DNA of 64,000 nt, taken from the NCBI RefSeq assembly GCF_000372725.1, contig NW_005201403.1, forward strand, positions 152,890 to 216,889. The letters run 5' to 3'. This DNA is from Emiliania huxleyi CCMP1516 (Eukaryota; Haptophyta; Isochrysidales; Noelaerhabdaceae). Shown in pieces: positions 28,641 to 36,903 of the stretch (the stretch's first letter is position 1; each line of letters starts with the position of its first letter). The notes beneath the pieces are model-generated. The model had not been told where the DNA came from. It was given only the letters and a program-made list of their open reading frames with translations, and did no database searches. A program made the translations under genes and the position numbers.

Positions 28641-28950
28641 GCGCAGCACGCGCTGGGTGGGGAGAGAGTGTCGGGCCGCGCGCGCGCGTCTCAGCCGCAA
28701 CGCGAGCGAGGCAGACAGCAAGTTTATGGGTCGAGCGCACCACACCTTGTGACGGTGCCCTGGCAAAATCGTCCCGATTTCGATGCGCGATTTAGCTAAG
28801 TCCCAGAGCCGTTTACGCATGAGCGGGCCCCCTCACCAGCCTAGGGCTCGCGCTTCTGGCCCGAGGTGTCGCCGCTGCCTCCCGCGCCCTCCGGCGCCTG
28901 CTGCTACTGCCGGTCGGCCGGTCGGGTCCGCGCGACGGCTCCATCCTCGA

Positions 28951-28989
28951 GACGTAGCGGTCGCTGAGCGCTTTCTCGACCGCTACGTC
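28951..28989. repeat. 13-bp perfect inverted repeat
   Basis: GACGTAGCGGTCG at 28951-28963 and its reverse complement at 28977-28989, with a 13-nt spacer. It lies in the unassigned interval 28746-29334, where no gene is recognised. Confidence 0.85.
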
Positions 28990-29334
28990 TTCCAGTGCAC
29001 CCACCCACCGCGACCCTCGAACCTGCGCTGCGCGGCGCAGTTGCTGCCGAGCGAGACGCCCCCGCCCGCGCAGGGGCGGCATCACCAGACGCTACCGCAT
29101 GGCCGAGCAGCGAGCAGTGTGTGCCGCAGTGCCCGTCCGGGCCCTCTTGCAGCTGCCTCTATTGGGCGTAAACCGCGGATATAAGGGTCTATACGGAGGT
29201 GGGTGGCCTCTTAGAGGTATGGGAGCCGCTGGCACCGCGCTGGGCGCCGCGGATGCACGTACGAACGAACATTATGAAATCGGGACGATTTTGACCCAAA
29301 AATCACAAGGTGGGCATTGAAAAGAAATAACGGG

Positions 29335-29590
29335 GCGGGGCGCGAGGAAAGAAAGAAAGAAAGAAAACAGACACGCCAAACGAGGGATGGGACGAGGACA
29401 GGGTCCCCACCTGCACGAGCAGGATTTTGGAAGAACGATCAGGGGGACAGGTGGGGCTCTCCTGCTCCTGACAAGGGACACGACAGGCTCGCAGCGCGGT
29501 GCGCGGTGGACTCCCACATCCACTGGCGGTCTCATCTCAGTCTAGCGACCTGCCTCCAGCTTGTCGCTGGCAGTCTCTCCCTACCACAGG
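29335..29590 (+). repeat. dispersed repeat, inverted relative to 33.78-34.64 kb
   Basis: Contains CCAAACGAGGGATGGGACGA, GAACGATCAGGGGGACAGGT, CTCTCCTGCTCCTGACAAGG, GACAGGCTCGCAGC and ATCCACTGGCGGTCTC. The same blocks in the same order occur on the minus strand from 34640 to 33780, separated there by inserted sequence. Confidence 0.8.
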
Positions 29591-29721
29591 CACACTGACA
29601 CAGGGGTGGCAGGGGCGGCGGCACGAGTCTCCCACATACTATGCGGGCCTCACCGACTAGAGGTGCGGCCTGTGCGTGTCCTCGCCCTTGAGGGGGGAGG
29701 GGAAGGGGCTGTGTGTCTGTG

Positions 29722-29840
<119 letters not shown>

Positions 29841-30112
29841 GCGAGCCGCCCTGAACGCCACGAGCGCGCCGCGAGCGCCGTAGCGCCGGCGAGCGCCGTC
29901 GGCAGCGCGCGACCGCCACCCAAAAGCGGAGGTACATCAGGAGCCGCAGCCGGCCTGCTCTATCAGCCCCGCAGCCGCGGTGGCGCGACCGGACCGCGGT
30001 CGCTCCAGGCGCCTTTGGGCGAGGGGTGGGGGAACGGACCGCAGGAAGACTTCTTTTCGAGAGGCTCTCCACGCTCCGCTCGTCGACTCCCACGCTCTCG
30101 TCGACGGCGGAC

Positions 30113-31466
30113 ATGGGCTCGACGAAAGCGCGGCAACTCAGGCGAGCCAGGGAGCTGGCGGAGCAGCAGGCGGCGGCGGGAGCCGGAGCGGGAGCGGCGG
30201 AGCGGCTGCCGCCGGCGGCGGGAGCGGCGGTAGCCGAGCCGCATCGTCCTGTAGCCGAGACGCAGCGTCCAGAGGCGGAGCCATCCTCCACGCCTCCCGC
30301 CGCGCCGCCGGGCAAGAAGCGCAAGCGCAAGGACAAGCCACCACCCGCCGCCGCGCCGCCCGAGGCCGGCTCGACCGTCGGGCCGTGCAACGTGTGCGGC
30401 CGCGTGGGCCACCTGGGCCGCACGTGCCCGACCCGCGCGTGCCGCAAGTGCGGCGGGTTTGGCCACATCGCGAAGCACTGCGCCGGGCCAAAGGGCGCCG
30501 GGTGCAGCCACTGCGGCTCGCAGCTGCACGCCGCGGCAGAGTGTACCTTTGGCGCTCTGCCGGGAGAGCGGTACCTCTTTTGCGCGCGCGAGGCGGAGGC
30601 GGGGGCGTGCGGCTGCTTCTCGCGCCACTTTGTGATTCCGATGCGGCTCGCGCGCACCGACTTTGCGCCGCGCGAGCTCCGCCAGGGCAGAGTGGACTCG
30701 CGTGCTCGCGCTCTCCCATGCCACGCGTCCATGACGCGTCCAGTGCATGTCCACAGGCAGGATGGACGTCGGCTGCTCGTGCGTCTCTGCCGCGCTGTTC
30801 CGCTCGCAGAGCCTGCGGGGCAACACGTGCGTCTCGCTCTGCTTCAAGGAGGAGGCGCAGCGGCTCGAGGTGCGCGGCGCCTCGATCCGCCGACTCCAGC
30901 CCGACGACTTCTCGGTCGCGGTGCGGCTGCACGCGGCGATGGCCTCGCCTGCCGGGCCAGCGGACGGGGTCGGGCCGGGCGGCGAGGTGTGCGACGCGGC
31001 CGCGTACTCGCAGTCGGACCGGCGAGGCTTCCTGCTGAGGCCGGGCTCGACGGAGGAGGCCGTGCGGGCGGCGCTCGCGGAGAGCGACCCGCCGCCGGCC
31101 GTCCTGCTGCTGCACGCGCGCGGAGAGCCGATCGAGGCGGCGTGCGCGCGGCTGCAGCCGCTGCTGCGGCGGCAGGCCGGCGAGGGAGGCGCGGCGCGCG
31201 GCGTGGTGGTCGTGCTCGGCGACGACCGCGGCCTCCTCGACGACGACGAGGCGCTCGTCGCGAGGCTGGCGGGCGAGGCGGGCGCGCCGCTGCTGCGCGT
31301 CTCGCTGGGAGGTGTGGTGCTCTTCTCGTCGCACTCGATCGTGCTGCTGCACCACTACCTCGACAAGCTGCTGCACGCGTGCGCGCTCCGCCCCCCGCGC
31401 GACCTGCTCGCCAAGGCCAAGGGGGTGCTGGGAGGGCCCAGCTACAAGGGCTCGTACAAGGGCTAG
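30113..31466 (+). CDS. zinc-knuckle protein with C-terminal uncharacterised domain
   Basis: Start at the ATG giving MGSTKARQLRRARELAEQQA. After an Ala/Pro region with a basic patch (GKKRKRKDK, likely NLS) come CCHC/CCHC-like knuckles CNVCGRVGHLGRTC, CRKCGGFGHIAKHC and CSHCGSQLHAAAEC, which bind single-stranded nucleic acid in the family. Exon 1 ends at 30686 (CAGG|GC) and exon 2 starts at 30757 (ACAG|GC), a GC-AG intron that keeps phase (ELRQ-G-RMDVGCSC). The C-terminal domain reads GVVVVLGDDRGLLDDDEALV, then LLRVSLGGVVLFSSHSIVLL and HHYLDKLLHAC. It resembles the SLG...L..SH.I...H..LD end of SPOUT-type RNA methyltransferases, tentatively. A truncated second copy of the 5' end is at 27878. Confidence 0.65.
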
Positions 31467-31765
31467 CTGCACGTTCTCTGGCCGCTTGCCGTGTGTTTGC
31501 GCCCTGTCCTCTCATGCCCTGTGCGAAGTCCTGTGCCGTGTGCGCTGACCGCTGTGGTGTAGCTCGTAGCAAGTACTGGCATCGGGACCGATCGAACTAC
31601 GACCATCCGACCGTTTCTGATTTTTTCTTTGCGCGGCTGAACACCCCCTCACCCGACTCCCGACACGTTGGGGTATTTTCTACGGGGTGGCTACTCCGCC
31701 GCCCGCCGCCGCCTAACCCCGCTCAGACGGCCCGCAGGCTGGTCCCTTTCGCGGCGAGAACAACG
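31467..31765. other. 3'-3' intergenic region
   Basis: Between the zinc-knuckle gene and the convergent oxygenase. No feature recognised. Confidence 0.5.
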
Positions 31766-32653
31766 TCACCCACCGCCTCCCGCGCCGCCGCCGGGCCCTC
31801 GCCGCAGGTTTACCAGGAATGGCAGGGAGAGCCGCTCTTGGCGGCCTCCGGGCACGGCGACGCGGTGCAGCACGGCGCACTCCATCGGCATCCGCTCGCG
31901 GAGCGGCGCGCTCTCGAGCCACTCGAGGCCCACCGTCAGGATGAGCGCGCCCTCCTCCCACGGCAGCTCGACGCACGCCCACTCGTCCTCGCGCGCCTCG
32001 CGCAGCTCGACGGCCGACGCGGTCGGCAGGCCGAGGCCGAGCACCTGCTCCGCCGTCCAGCGGCCGCCCTCGCCGCCCTCGCCGCCCTCGCCCTCCTCGC
32101 CCCCCCGCCCGTCGCGCGGCATCAGCACCTCGAGCCCCGGCCCGTTGGCCCACAGAAGCGTGAGCACCGTCGAGTCGATGTGCGCGCCGAGCCGCGGCGC
32201 CGCAGCCTCCCCGCCGCGCTGCGGGTAGCGCCGGAGGCAGAGCCGGCCCTCGAGCCGGCCTGCGCGCGCCTCCGCCTCGGCGTCCGACTCGACGCCCAGC
32301 GCGACTCGCAGCAGCCGCGCGCTCAGCCCGAGCAGCGCGGAACGCAGCTCCTCCGCCCGCTCGTGCAGCGGGCCGTCGAGCGCGAGCGCCTCCTGCTCCG
32401 GCTCGGCAGAGGCGCCGGCCGCGCGGGCGGCGGCGTGGTGCTCGCGCGCCGTATGCGCCAGCTCCGTGCACGCGCGCTCCAGCCCGTGCCCCTTGATTGC
32501 CAGCACCGGGCTGAGCGCGCCCCGCACGCCGGCGAGCGCGGCGCGAATCTCCGCGTCGGAGGAGCGCATGTCGAGCGTGGGAGGAACGACGGTGCGCCTG
32601 CTGCGGCGTGTTTCGAGCGCGCTGGTGGCGCAGGCCGCCACAGCGCAGCGCAT
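31766..32653 (-). CDS. 2-oxoglutarate/Fe(II)-dependent oxygenase (IPNS-like fold)
   Basis: Single exon. The C-terminal half has LGAHIDSTVLTLLWANGPGL (the H-x-D of the iron facial triad) and MECAVLHRVAVPGGRQERLS then LPFLVNLR (distal His and the R-x-S that binds 2-oxoglutarate), in the order and spacing of isopenicillin-N-synthase-like dioxygenases. The N-terminal half is Ala-rich helix (LHERAEELRSALLGLSARLL). Start ambiguous: MRCAVAACATSALETRRSRR at 32653 could be a plastid or mitochondrial leader; MRSSDAEIRAALAGV at 32569 is the next ATG. A (CA)n tract lies just upstream. Substrate unknown. Confidence 0.8.
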   Translation of the reverse strand: MRCAVAACATSALETRRSRRTVVPPTLDMRSSDAEIRAALAGVRGALSPVLAIKGHGLERACTELAHTAREHHAAARAAGASAEPEQEALALDGPLHERAEELRSALLGLSARLLRVALGVESDAEAEARAGRLEGRLCLRRYPQRGGEAAAPRLGAHIDSTVLTLLWANGPGLEVLMPRDGRGGEEGEGGEGGEGGRWTAEQVLGLGLPTASAVELREAREDEWACVELPWEEGALILTVGLEWLESAPLRERMPMECAVLHRVAVPGGRQERLSLPFLVNLRRGPGGGAGGGG

Positions 32654-32869
32654 ACACACACACACACACACACACAGCGAGCTACAGCGTGTAAACGGAA
32701 GAAGAAGAATTTCGGCCCTCGCACAACACTGTGCACGCCCTGCGAGCGGGGCGGGGTGCGCACTGTCCCTCTGTGTTCGTGTGCGTCGCCCATCTCTCCC
32801 TGGAGATGCCTGCTCTATTTATTTATTTATTGGGCACGGGAGAAGAATATAGGGTGGATAAAGCGCCTG

Positions 32870-33396
32870 TTCACGGCATGGAGGGTGAGCCACACCGAAC
32901 GTACCGAGCGAAGAGCCGAGCGGAAGGAGGACGGGGAAGATGACTCCGAGGAGGACGAACCAGTGGAAATCCAGTTGTCAGATGTCACGATGCATCCGAA
33001 GGGGACCCCAGCGCCGGCATCATCCGTAGAGGCACGAGTGTTCGAAGAGAGAGTGGACCTGAGCAACAACATGACCTGTAGGCAAATGATCGGAGTGGGA
33101 GTCAGAAATGTGGTCCTTGCGCGAGGGGAGCTCGATGGACTCGAGGGGCCAGGATACGCCGCGAGGAGGACGGAGTTGCGCCGAAAGGCGAAAGAAGCCG
33201 CGAGAACAAGGGACCGGCAGGCGGCGGCGTCGCAGGACGAGGCAGAAGAGAACGACGCGACAGAGGAGGAAGTGACAAGGGAGAGAACGACGAGAGTGGG
33301 ACGACCGCGAGGTGGCATGAAGGTTGCAGCGAGAATCGGCGAGAGACTGCGAAGAGAGATAGGAAGAGGCAGACTCCCTAGGGTGGGCGACGGCTA
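32870..33396 (+). mobile_element. ORF ending in a dispersed-repeat tail
   Basis: A basic/acidic ORF: RTERRAERKEDGEDDSEEDE, VEARVFEERVDLSNNMTCRQ, RARGELD-like turn, TELRRKAKEAARTRDRQAAA, ending RLRREIGRGRLPRVGDG and a stop. Its last 25 codons overlap the repeat shared with 22.45 kb, so the ORF belongs to a repeated sequence, probably the end of a mobile element's coding region. No enzymatic motif is visible and I cannot name the family. Confidence 0.45.
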
Positions 33397-33472
33397 GCGC
33401 ACCACACACCTCTCCTTAAAATCCCTGTGTGGTGGCGGCGTGCCGTCCTCCCATCCCTCCCTTGGGTTGTCT
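33330..33472 (+). repeat. dispersed repeat tail, copy A
   Basis: Order GCGAGAGACTGCGAAGAGAG, AGGGTGGGCGACGGCTAGCG, CTCTCCTTAAAATCCCTGTG, GTGGCGGCGTGCCGTCCTCC. Matches copy B (22453-22588) and, inverted, copy C (13296-13453). It is followed by a CTTT run. Confidence 0.9.
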
Positions 33473-34689
33473 GTTTTCTTTCTTTCTTTCTTTACTGGGC
33501 ACGGGACTGGCTCGCACTGGCACTAACACAGGTACACCACGGGAGCCGCCTAAGCGACTCCTGCGAGGGCGGCGAGGCACTTAGCTCCGTGCACCCGCCC
33601 ACCCCCGCCACAGGCAAGCTCATTCACAACCTGCTCTGCGATTGCCGTGTGAAGAACGACACTGAGATACGCTGCTTCTGCAGCCCCAGCCAATTCTTAG
33701 TGGTCCAAGAAGAAGAAATGCTGTGCGCGGAAAACGGTGGCATAACGGCGTGAGCCTTGGCCGCCTCTGTCAGTGTGCCCGTGATAGTGAGAGACTGCCA
33801 GTGAGAAGCCGGAGGAAGGTCGCTAGTCGAGAGAGATCGCCAGTGGAGTAGGGAGTCCACCGTGCTGCGAGCCTGTCGCTGACAACCCTTGTCGTTGGCC
33901 TGTACGAGGTTTTCCGGAAAACAAAAAGGAAAACAGAGGGTCCCCAGCACTTTGCGTTGCCGGAAATTTCCAGGGAAAACAGAGGGTGTTTGGTGCTCCA
34001 TTCTGGAAACTCGCGAGTTTCCCTGAGTCTGAGAGCTGGTCTGGGGCAAAATCTGAGGCAAAATTGAGGAATCGACAAAATACCCAGGCGGTCGCAGGGT
34101 AATTTCCAGGTCTACACGGGTTCTCCGCAAAATTCCCGGCATTTTGACGATTTGGCCTAAAATTTGGCTGATTTTGGGCCCAAACCAGCCTCAGACTCGG
34201 CTCAGAGCCAAAAATTTGACGATTTCCACGGAGTTTTCTCGGGAAAATAGAGAGGAAAAGAGAGGGTGCTGTAGAGAAAAAAGGAAAGGAAAACAGACGG
34301 GGTGCGAGAGGAAAACCTCGTACAGCCTAACCTTGTCGGGAGCAGGAGAACTAGGAGAGCGCAACCAGTAGGAGGCCCGCGCCTGCCCCCGGTGCCGCCG
34401 GGTGCAACCTGTCCTATACGAGAGGGGGGGGATTCCTGGAACCCTGTCGTGTGGGTGAACCCTCAGCCCCCCTCCGTGTGACCGTGTCGCGATGCGCTCC
34501 AAGAGAAGGAGAAAGGGTTTCTAAAATCTTTCCCGCTCCCGTTCCTTCCCCTGTGTCCCTGATCGTCCTTACAAGATCTCCTGCCTGCTCGTGTCCTTCT
34601 CCCACCCCTCGTTTGGTGAATACTTGCGGTAGACCTACATTTCAGACCCCCGTATCCGCAAGGAGCCTGAACCCACTCCGCAGCGGACA
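33473..34689 (-). repeat. mosaic repeat region with inverted copy of the 29.3-kb repeat
   Basis: On the minus strand, 34640-34520 and 33895-33780 match the 29335-29590 repeat. Between them are purine-rich blocks (GGAAAACAGAGGGT repeated at about 33920-33990, and AGAGAGGGTGCTGTAG near 34260) that recur at 36740-36810 upstream of the CXXC gene 3' end. No gene recognised. Confidence 0.7.
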
Positions 34690-34690
34690 T
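34463..34690 (-). CDS. cassette ORF F, N-terminus only credible
   Basis: Begins MSAAEWVQAPCGYGGLKC directly after a shortened leader (GCTAAGTTCT, then ATAAGCATATG). After about 25 codons the frame enters the inverted repeat region, so the C-terminal part is probably not original. It is the sixth and last unit of the array to its right. Confidence 0.35.
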   Translation of the reverse strand: MSAAEWVQAPCGYGGLKCRSTASIHQTRGGRRTRAGRRSCKDDQGHRGRNGSGKDFRNPFSFSWSASRHGHTEGG

Positions 34691-34694
34691 ATGC

Positions 34695-34817
34695 TTATTT
34701 AGAACTTAGCAACTTCCGCAGTGGAAACATCAGCCTCATAATCAAACCTCTCACTGCGGCTTGTATCTTAGTGTTCGCGGTCAAAAACGATCTGAGCAAG
34801 TCCCGAGGTGCATCCAT
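34695..34817 (-). CDS. cassette ORF E, 40 codons, IQ motif
   Basis: MDAPRDLLRSFLTANTK, then IQAAVRGLIMRLMFPLRK, ending LLSSK. The segment fits the calmodulin-binding IQ consensus IQxxxRGxxxR exactly. Its DNA at that point (ACAAGCCGCAGTGAGAGG) is close to that of ORF A, so the two are related. It is preceded by the conserved leader (GTTCTAAGGGCAGTGTCACA). Too short for automatic ORF tracks. Confidence 0.45.
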   Translation of the reverse strand: MDAPRDLLRSFLTANTKIQAAVRGLIMRLMFPLRKLLSSK

Positions 34818-34868
34818 GTGTGACACTGCCCTTAGAACATTTCTTTTTCAATCTTGATGCGTGATCTG

Positions 34869-35108
34869 TCAGAACATGCCATGGCGCCGCTTCCTTACGG
34901 TCTGCGACCTAATGCCCAAGTCCTCTATTGCTGCTACTTGCATCATCTTGTTAATGTTGCGTCGAGCCAATGCTAACCACCTCCTTAGGCGTTTGATCAC
35001 GGAGAAATACAAGCCAGTGGCCGCCCGCACCCCGCCTCCCGCAGAGAGCCCCGTCGTCACCAACTCGTTGCCCATGTATCCGACACCAGAGATCTCAACG
35101 GGGCGCAT
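34869..35108 (-). CDS. cassette ORF D, 79 codons
   Basis: MRPVEISGVGYMGNELVTTG, then LYFSVIKRLRRWLALARRNI and a basic end RSQTVRKRRHGMF. It is preceded by the leader ending GTGTCACGCATG. The amphipathic basic helix resembles those of the other cassette products, but no family is recognised. Confidence 0.5.
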   Translation of the reverse strand: MRPVEISGVGYMGNELVTTGLSAGGGVRAATGLYFSVIKRLRRWLALARRNINKMMQVAAIEDLGIRSQTVRKRRHGMF

Positions 35109-35156
35109 GCGTGACACTGCAGTCAGAACTTAGCGCGGACCCACCAATTCCATCAC

Positions 35157-35360
35157 TTAACCTGCGGCCATGGCCCCACCGAGTTTGAGTTTGTATAGCA
35201 TCCACAACTTCTCCAGTCCGGTGACGTGGAACATCTGGTCAAAGGACCACAGTAACTTATAAAACAGTCGATGCATCTGCCAGTAGATCCGTGCGGTCAA
35301 GGCCTCCTGCTGTCTGAACCTCGCCTGATCTTCCTCTGTCCATCCCCAGACCAGATCCAT
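35157..35360 (-). CDS. cassette ORF C, 67 codons
   Basis: MDLVWGWTEEDQARFRQQEA ... HVTGLEKLWMLYKLKLGG. Clear paralogue of ORF B: both have W-T-E-x-D-x-A-x-x-R-Q-Q, H-x-T-G-L and LYKLKLG at matching positions. Many base differences between the two fall at third codon positions, which argues they were translated. No known domain. Confidence 0.6.
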   Translation of the reverse strand: MDLVWGWTEEDQARFRQQEALTARIYWQMHRLFYKLLWSFDQMFHVTGLEKLWMLYKLKLGGAMAAG

Positions 35361-35381
35361 GCGTGACACTACAATCAGAAC

Positions 35382-35603
35382 TTAGCCCAAGCCAGCAGCA
35401 CCGAGTTTGAGTTTGTAGAGCGTCATAAATCGCCTCAGTCCGGTCGCGTGGGCTATCACATGCCAAGCGTGCAGGAAGTCCCAGTAGAGTTCCAGCAATC
35501 GCCACTTGATCTGTACGAAGAGGGGCTGCTGCTGTCTCCACTCCGCCTCATCGGCCTCTGTCCATCTGTTTCGCTCCCAGAACTCATCCAACTCACCATT
35601 CAT
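35382..35603 (-). CDS. cassette ORF B, 73 codons
   Basis: MNGELDEFWERNRWTEADEA, EWRQQQPLFVQIKWRLLELY, HATGLRRFMTLYKLKLGAAG. Its stop codon is formed inside the leader of ORF C (GGGCTAAGTTC), so the genes abut with no spare sequence. Confidence 0.6.
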   Translation of the reverse strand: MNGELDEFWERNRWTEADEAEWRQQQPLFVQIKWRLLELYWDFLHAWHVIAHATGLRRFMTLYKLKLGAAGLG

Positions 35604-35623
35604 GCGTGACACTGCAATTAGAA

Positions 35624-35884
35624 CTAAGTGGTCTGGAAGCCAAACTGTGCAAGTGTCTCCTTTGTAATGGGCAGACCAGCCTTCTCAGCGAGGATCACCG
35701 CCCTCCGGAACGGCCACCATAGCCTCTGAAGCAAGCCTCTCGCTGCGGCTTGTATCGTGCGGACAGCTGCACGTACCGCCCTCTCCGGAGCTCCATAATT
35801 TGTGAATCTCGCGTCCTTCATTAAGGAGCTAACGCGTCGGTGACCGAGGTCTCTGGCACGGAGCATTTCGGGGTCCGAGTCCAT
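35624..35884 (-). CDS. cassette ORF A, 86 codons, IQ motif
   Basis: MDSDPEMLRARDLGHRRVSS, then AVRTIQAAARGLLQRLWWPF, then AGLPITKETLAQFGFQTT. IQAAARGLLQR is an exact IQ motif. Its stop codon lies in the leader of ORF B (ACTTAGTTC). It is the first unit of the array, preceded by extra copies of the leader core. Confidence 0.55.
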   Translation of the reverse strand: MDSDPEMLRARDLGHRRVSSLMKDARFTNYGAPERAVRAAVRTIQAAARGLLQRLWWPFRRAVILAEKAGLPITKETLAQFGFQTT

Positions 35885-36042
35885 GCGTGACACTGCAATT
35901 AGAACTTAGCGTGACACGCTCCCAAACTTAGCGTGACACGCTCCGAGATCGCAATCTCCCCAGGGTTCGGCTCCAGTGTGGGTACGGGATCCCCTACCCC
36001 CAGGGAGGGGGAACCCGCACTGGACGCGCGTCTCGGCACCAT

Positions 36043-36555
36043 ATGCCTCTCACCGCGGCCAGCAAGCGGCGGGCCATCAAGGTGGCGCTCCTGGGTTTGG
36101 TTGGCCTCACAATCGCCACGTACGCGCTCTCCGTCGAAACGCAGATGCACGAGCCCGGCTACGAGGCTGCGTGCGACATCGGCGCGGGCTTCTCCTGCAC
36201 GGCAGTCTTCTCGAGCGAGTACGCGCACCCGCTCTCTCACTGGGGTCTGGTGAAGCAGGGCGACGCCCTCGATATCGGCCTAGCAGTCGCCGGCATGGCG
36301 CTCTACTCCGCTTACTTTGTCGCCGCGTGCCTGTGGAGGTTGAACCTCGTCCCGTACCGGCAGCCGCTCTTCCTGGCGGTCGCGACCGCCGGCGCGTGCT
36401 TCTCCTGCTACCTGCTGTACGTCCTCAAGTTCATCCTTGGCGATTTTTGCATCGTGTGCACCGGCTTCCACTGCGTCAACTTTTCGATGTTTGCAGTCGC
36501 GCTGTTTGAGTTCTTCGATAGCGGCACCAGCGGGAAGGGCGGCAAGCGTGCCTGA
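36043..36555 (+). CDS. vitamin K epoxide reductase family protein (VKOR)
   Basis: Single exon, 170 residues. TM1 is VALLGLVGLTIATYALSV. The loop holds CDIGAGFSCTAVFSS (the conserved loop cysteine pair), followed by LDIGLAVAGMALYSAYFVAA, PLFLAVATAGACFSCYLL and the active-site motif GDFCIVCTGFH (C-x-x-C). The four-helix arrangement matches eukaryotic VKORC1-type ER-membrane quinone reductases, which reduce vitamin K/quinones and pass oxidising equivalents to thioredoxin-like partners. There is no thioredoxin fusion. Start is the ATG closest to TM1. Confidence 0.9.
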   Translation: MPLTAASKRRAIKVALLGLVGLTIATYALSVETQMHEPGYEAACDIGAGFSCTAVFSSEYAHPLSHWGLVKQGDALDIGLAVAGMALYSAYFVAACLWRLNLVPYRQPLFLAVATAGACFSCYLLYVLKFILGDFCIVCTGFHCVNFSMFAVALFEFFDSGTSGKGGKRA

Positions 36556-36903
36556 GGACAGTGCTGCGCCCGGGGAGGGCGCCGGTGGTGGGGCTCGACG
36601 CTCCACCGAGCTATTGCTCTGTGACGGCCTGTGTGTGGGCTTTCGCTTGCTTCTCCACGGGGGGATGTACTGCAGAGTGGATCTTGTTGCGTCGTGGTGC
36701 TCTAACCGCCTCTATTTATCGCCACCCTCCGCACCGGAAATTTGATTGAAATTTCCACGGATATCCGGAAACTAGAGAGGACACGAGAGGGTGCTGTAGG
36801 GAAGAAAAGAAACGAAACTAGGCGGGTTGGCGCCGAGGTTACATGTATACCCTAGAGCGCGCGCGACGGGCAGAATCTCTCGGTCTCGCGCCGTCCGGCG
36901 AGC
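36556..36903. other. 3'-3' intergenic region with repeat
   Basis: Positions 36740-36810 (CGGAAATTTGATTGAAATTT, AGAGGGTGCTGTAGGGAAGA) repeat blocks found at 33.95-34.30 kb. No gene seen. Confidence 0.6.

Larger units (their letters stand above)
27740..28745. repeat. ~105-bp direct duplication (27740-27845 and 28643-28745)
   Basis: Both copies contain GCGCAGCACGCGCTGGGTGG, GGGAGAGAGTGTCGGGCCGC and GAGCGAGGCAGACAGCAAGT, nearly identical. The first copy lies in the SAPS gene 5' flank; the second replaces the expected 5' part of the orphan exon at 28472-28640. Confidence 0.9.
34690..35945 (-). other. tandem small-ORF cassette array with shared leader
   Basis: Five to six co-oriented mini-ORFs with ATGs at 35884, 35603, 35360, 35108, 34817 and 34690. 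The first five follow a leader of about 28 bp made of GCTAAGTTCT, a short T-rich/GCAG stretch and GTGTCACGCATG; the last has a shortened form. Two more leader cores (AACTTAGCGTGACACGCT) lie at 35903-35942. Base composition is visibly nearer 50% GC than the surrounding two-thirds. The leader includes TTCTAATTGCAG, which could be a promoter element or a splice/trans-splice acceptor. Confidence 0.75.

Noticed and set aside
28960-28989. Rho-independent type terminator
   Set aside because: The hairpin is not followed by a T run, and the genome is eukaryotic.
30026-33397. 1,123-codon plus-strand frame
   Set aside because: It fuses the true zinc-knuckle exon with intron, the antisense of the oxygenase gene and a repeat ORF. 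Only pieces of it are real.
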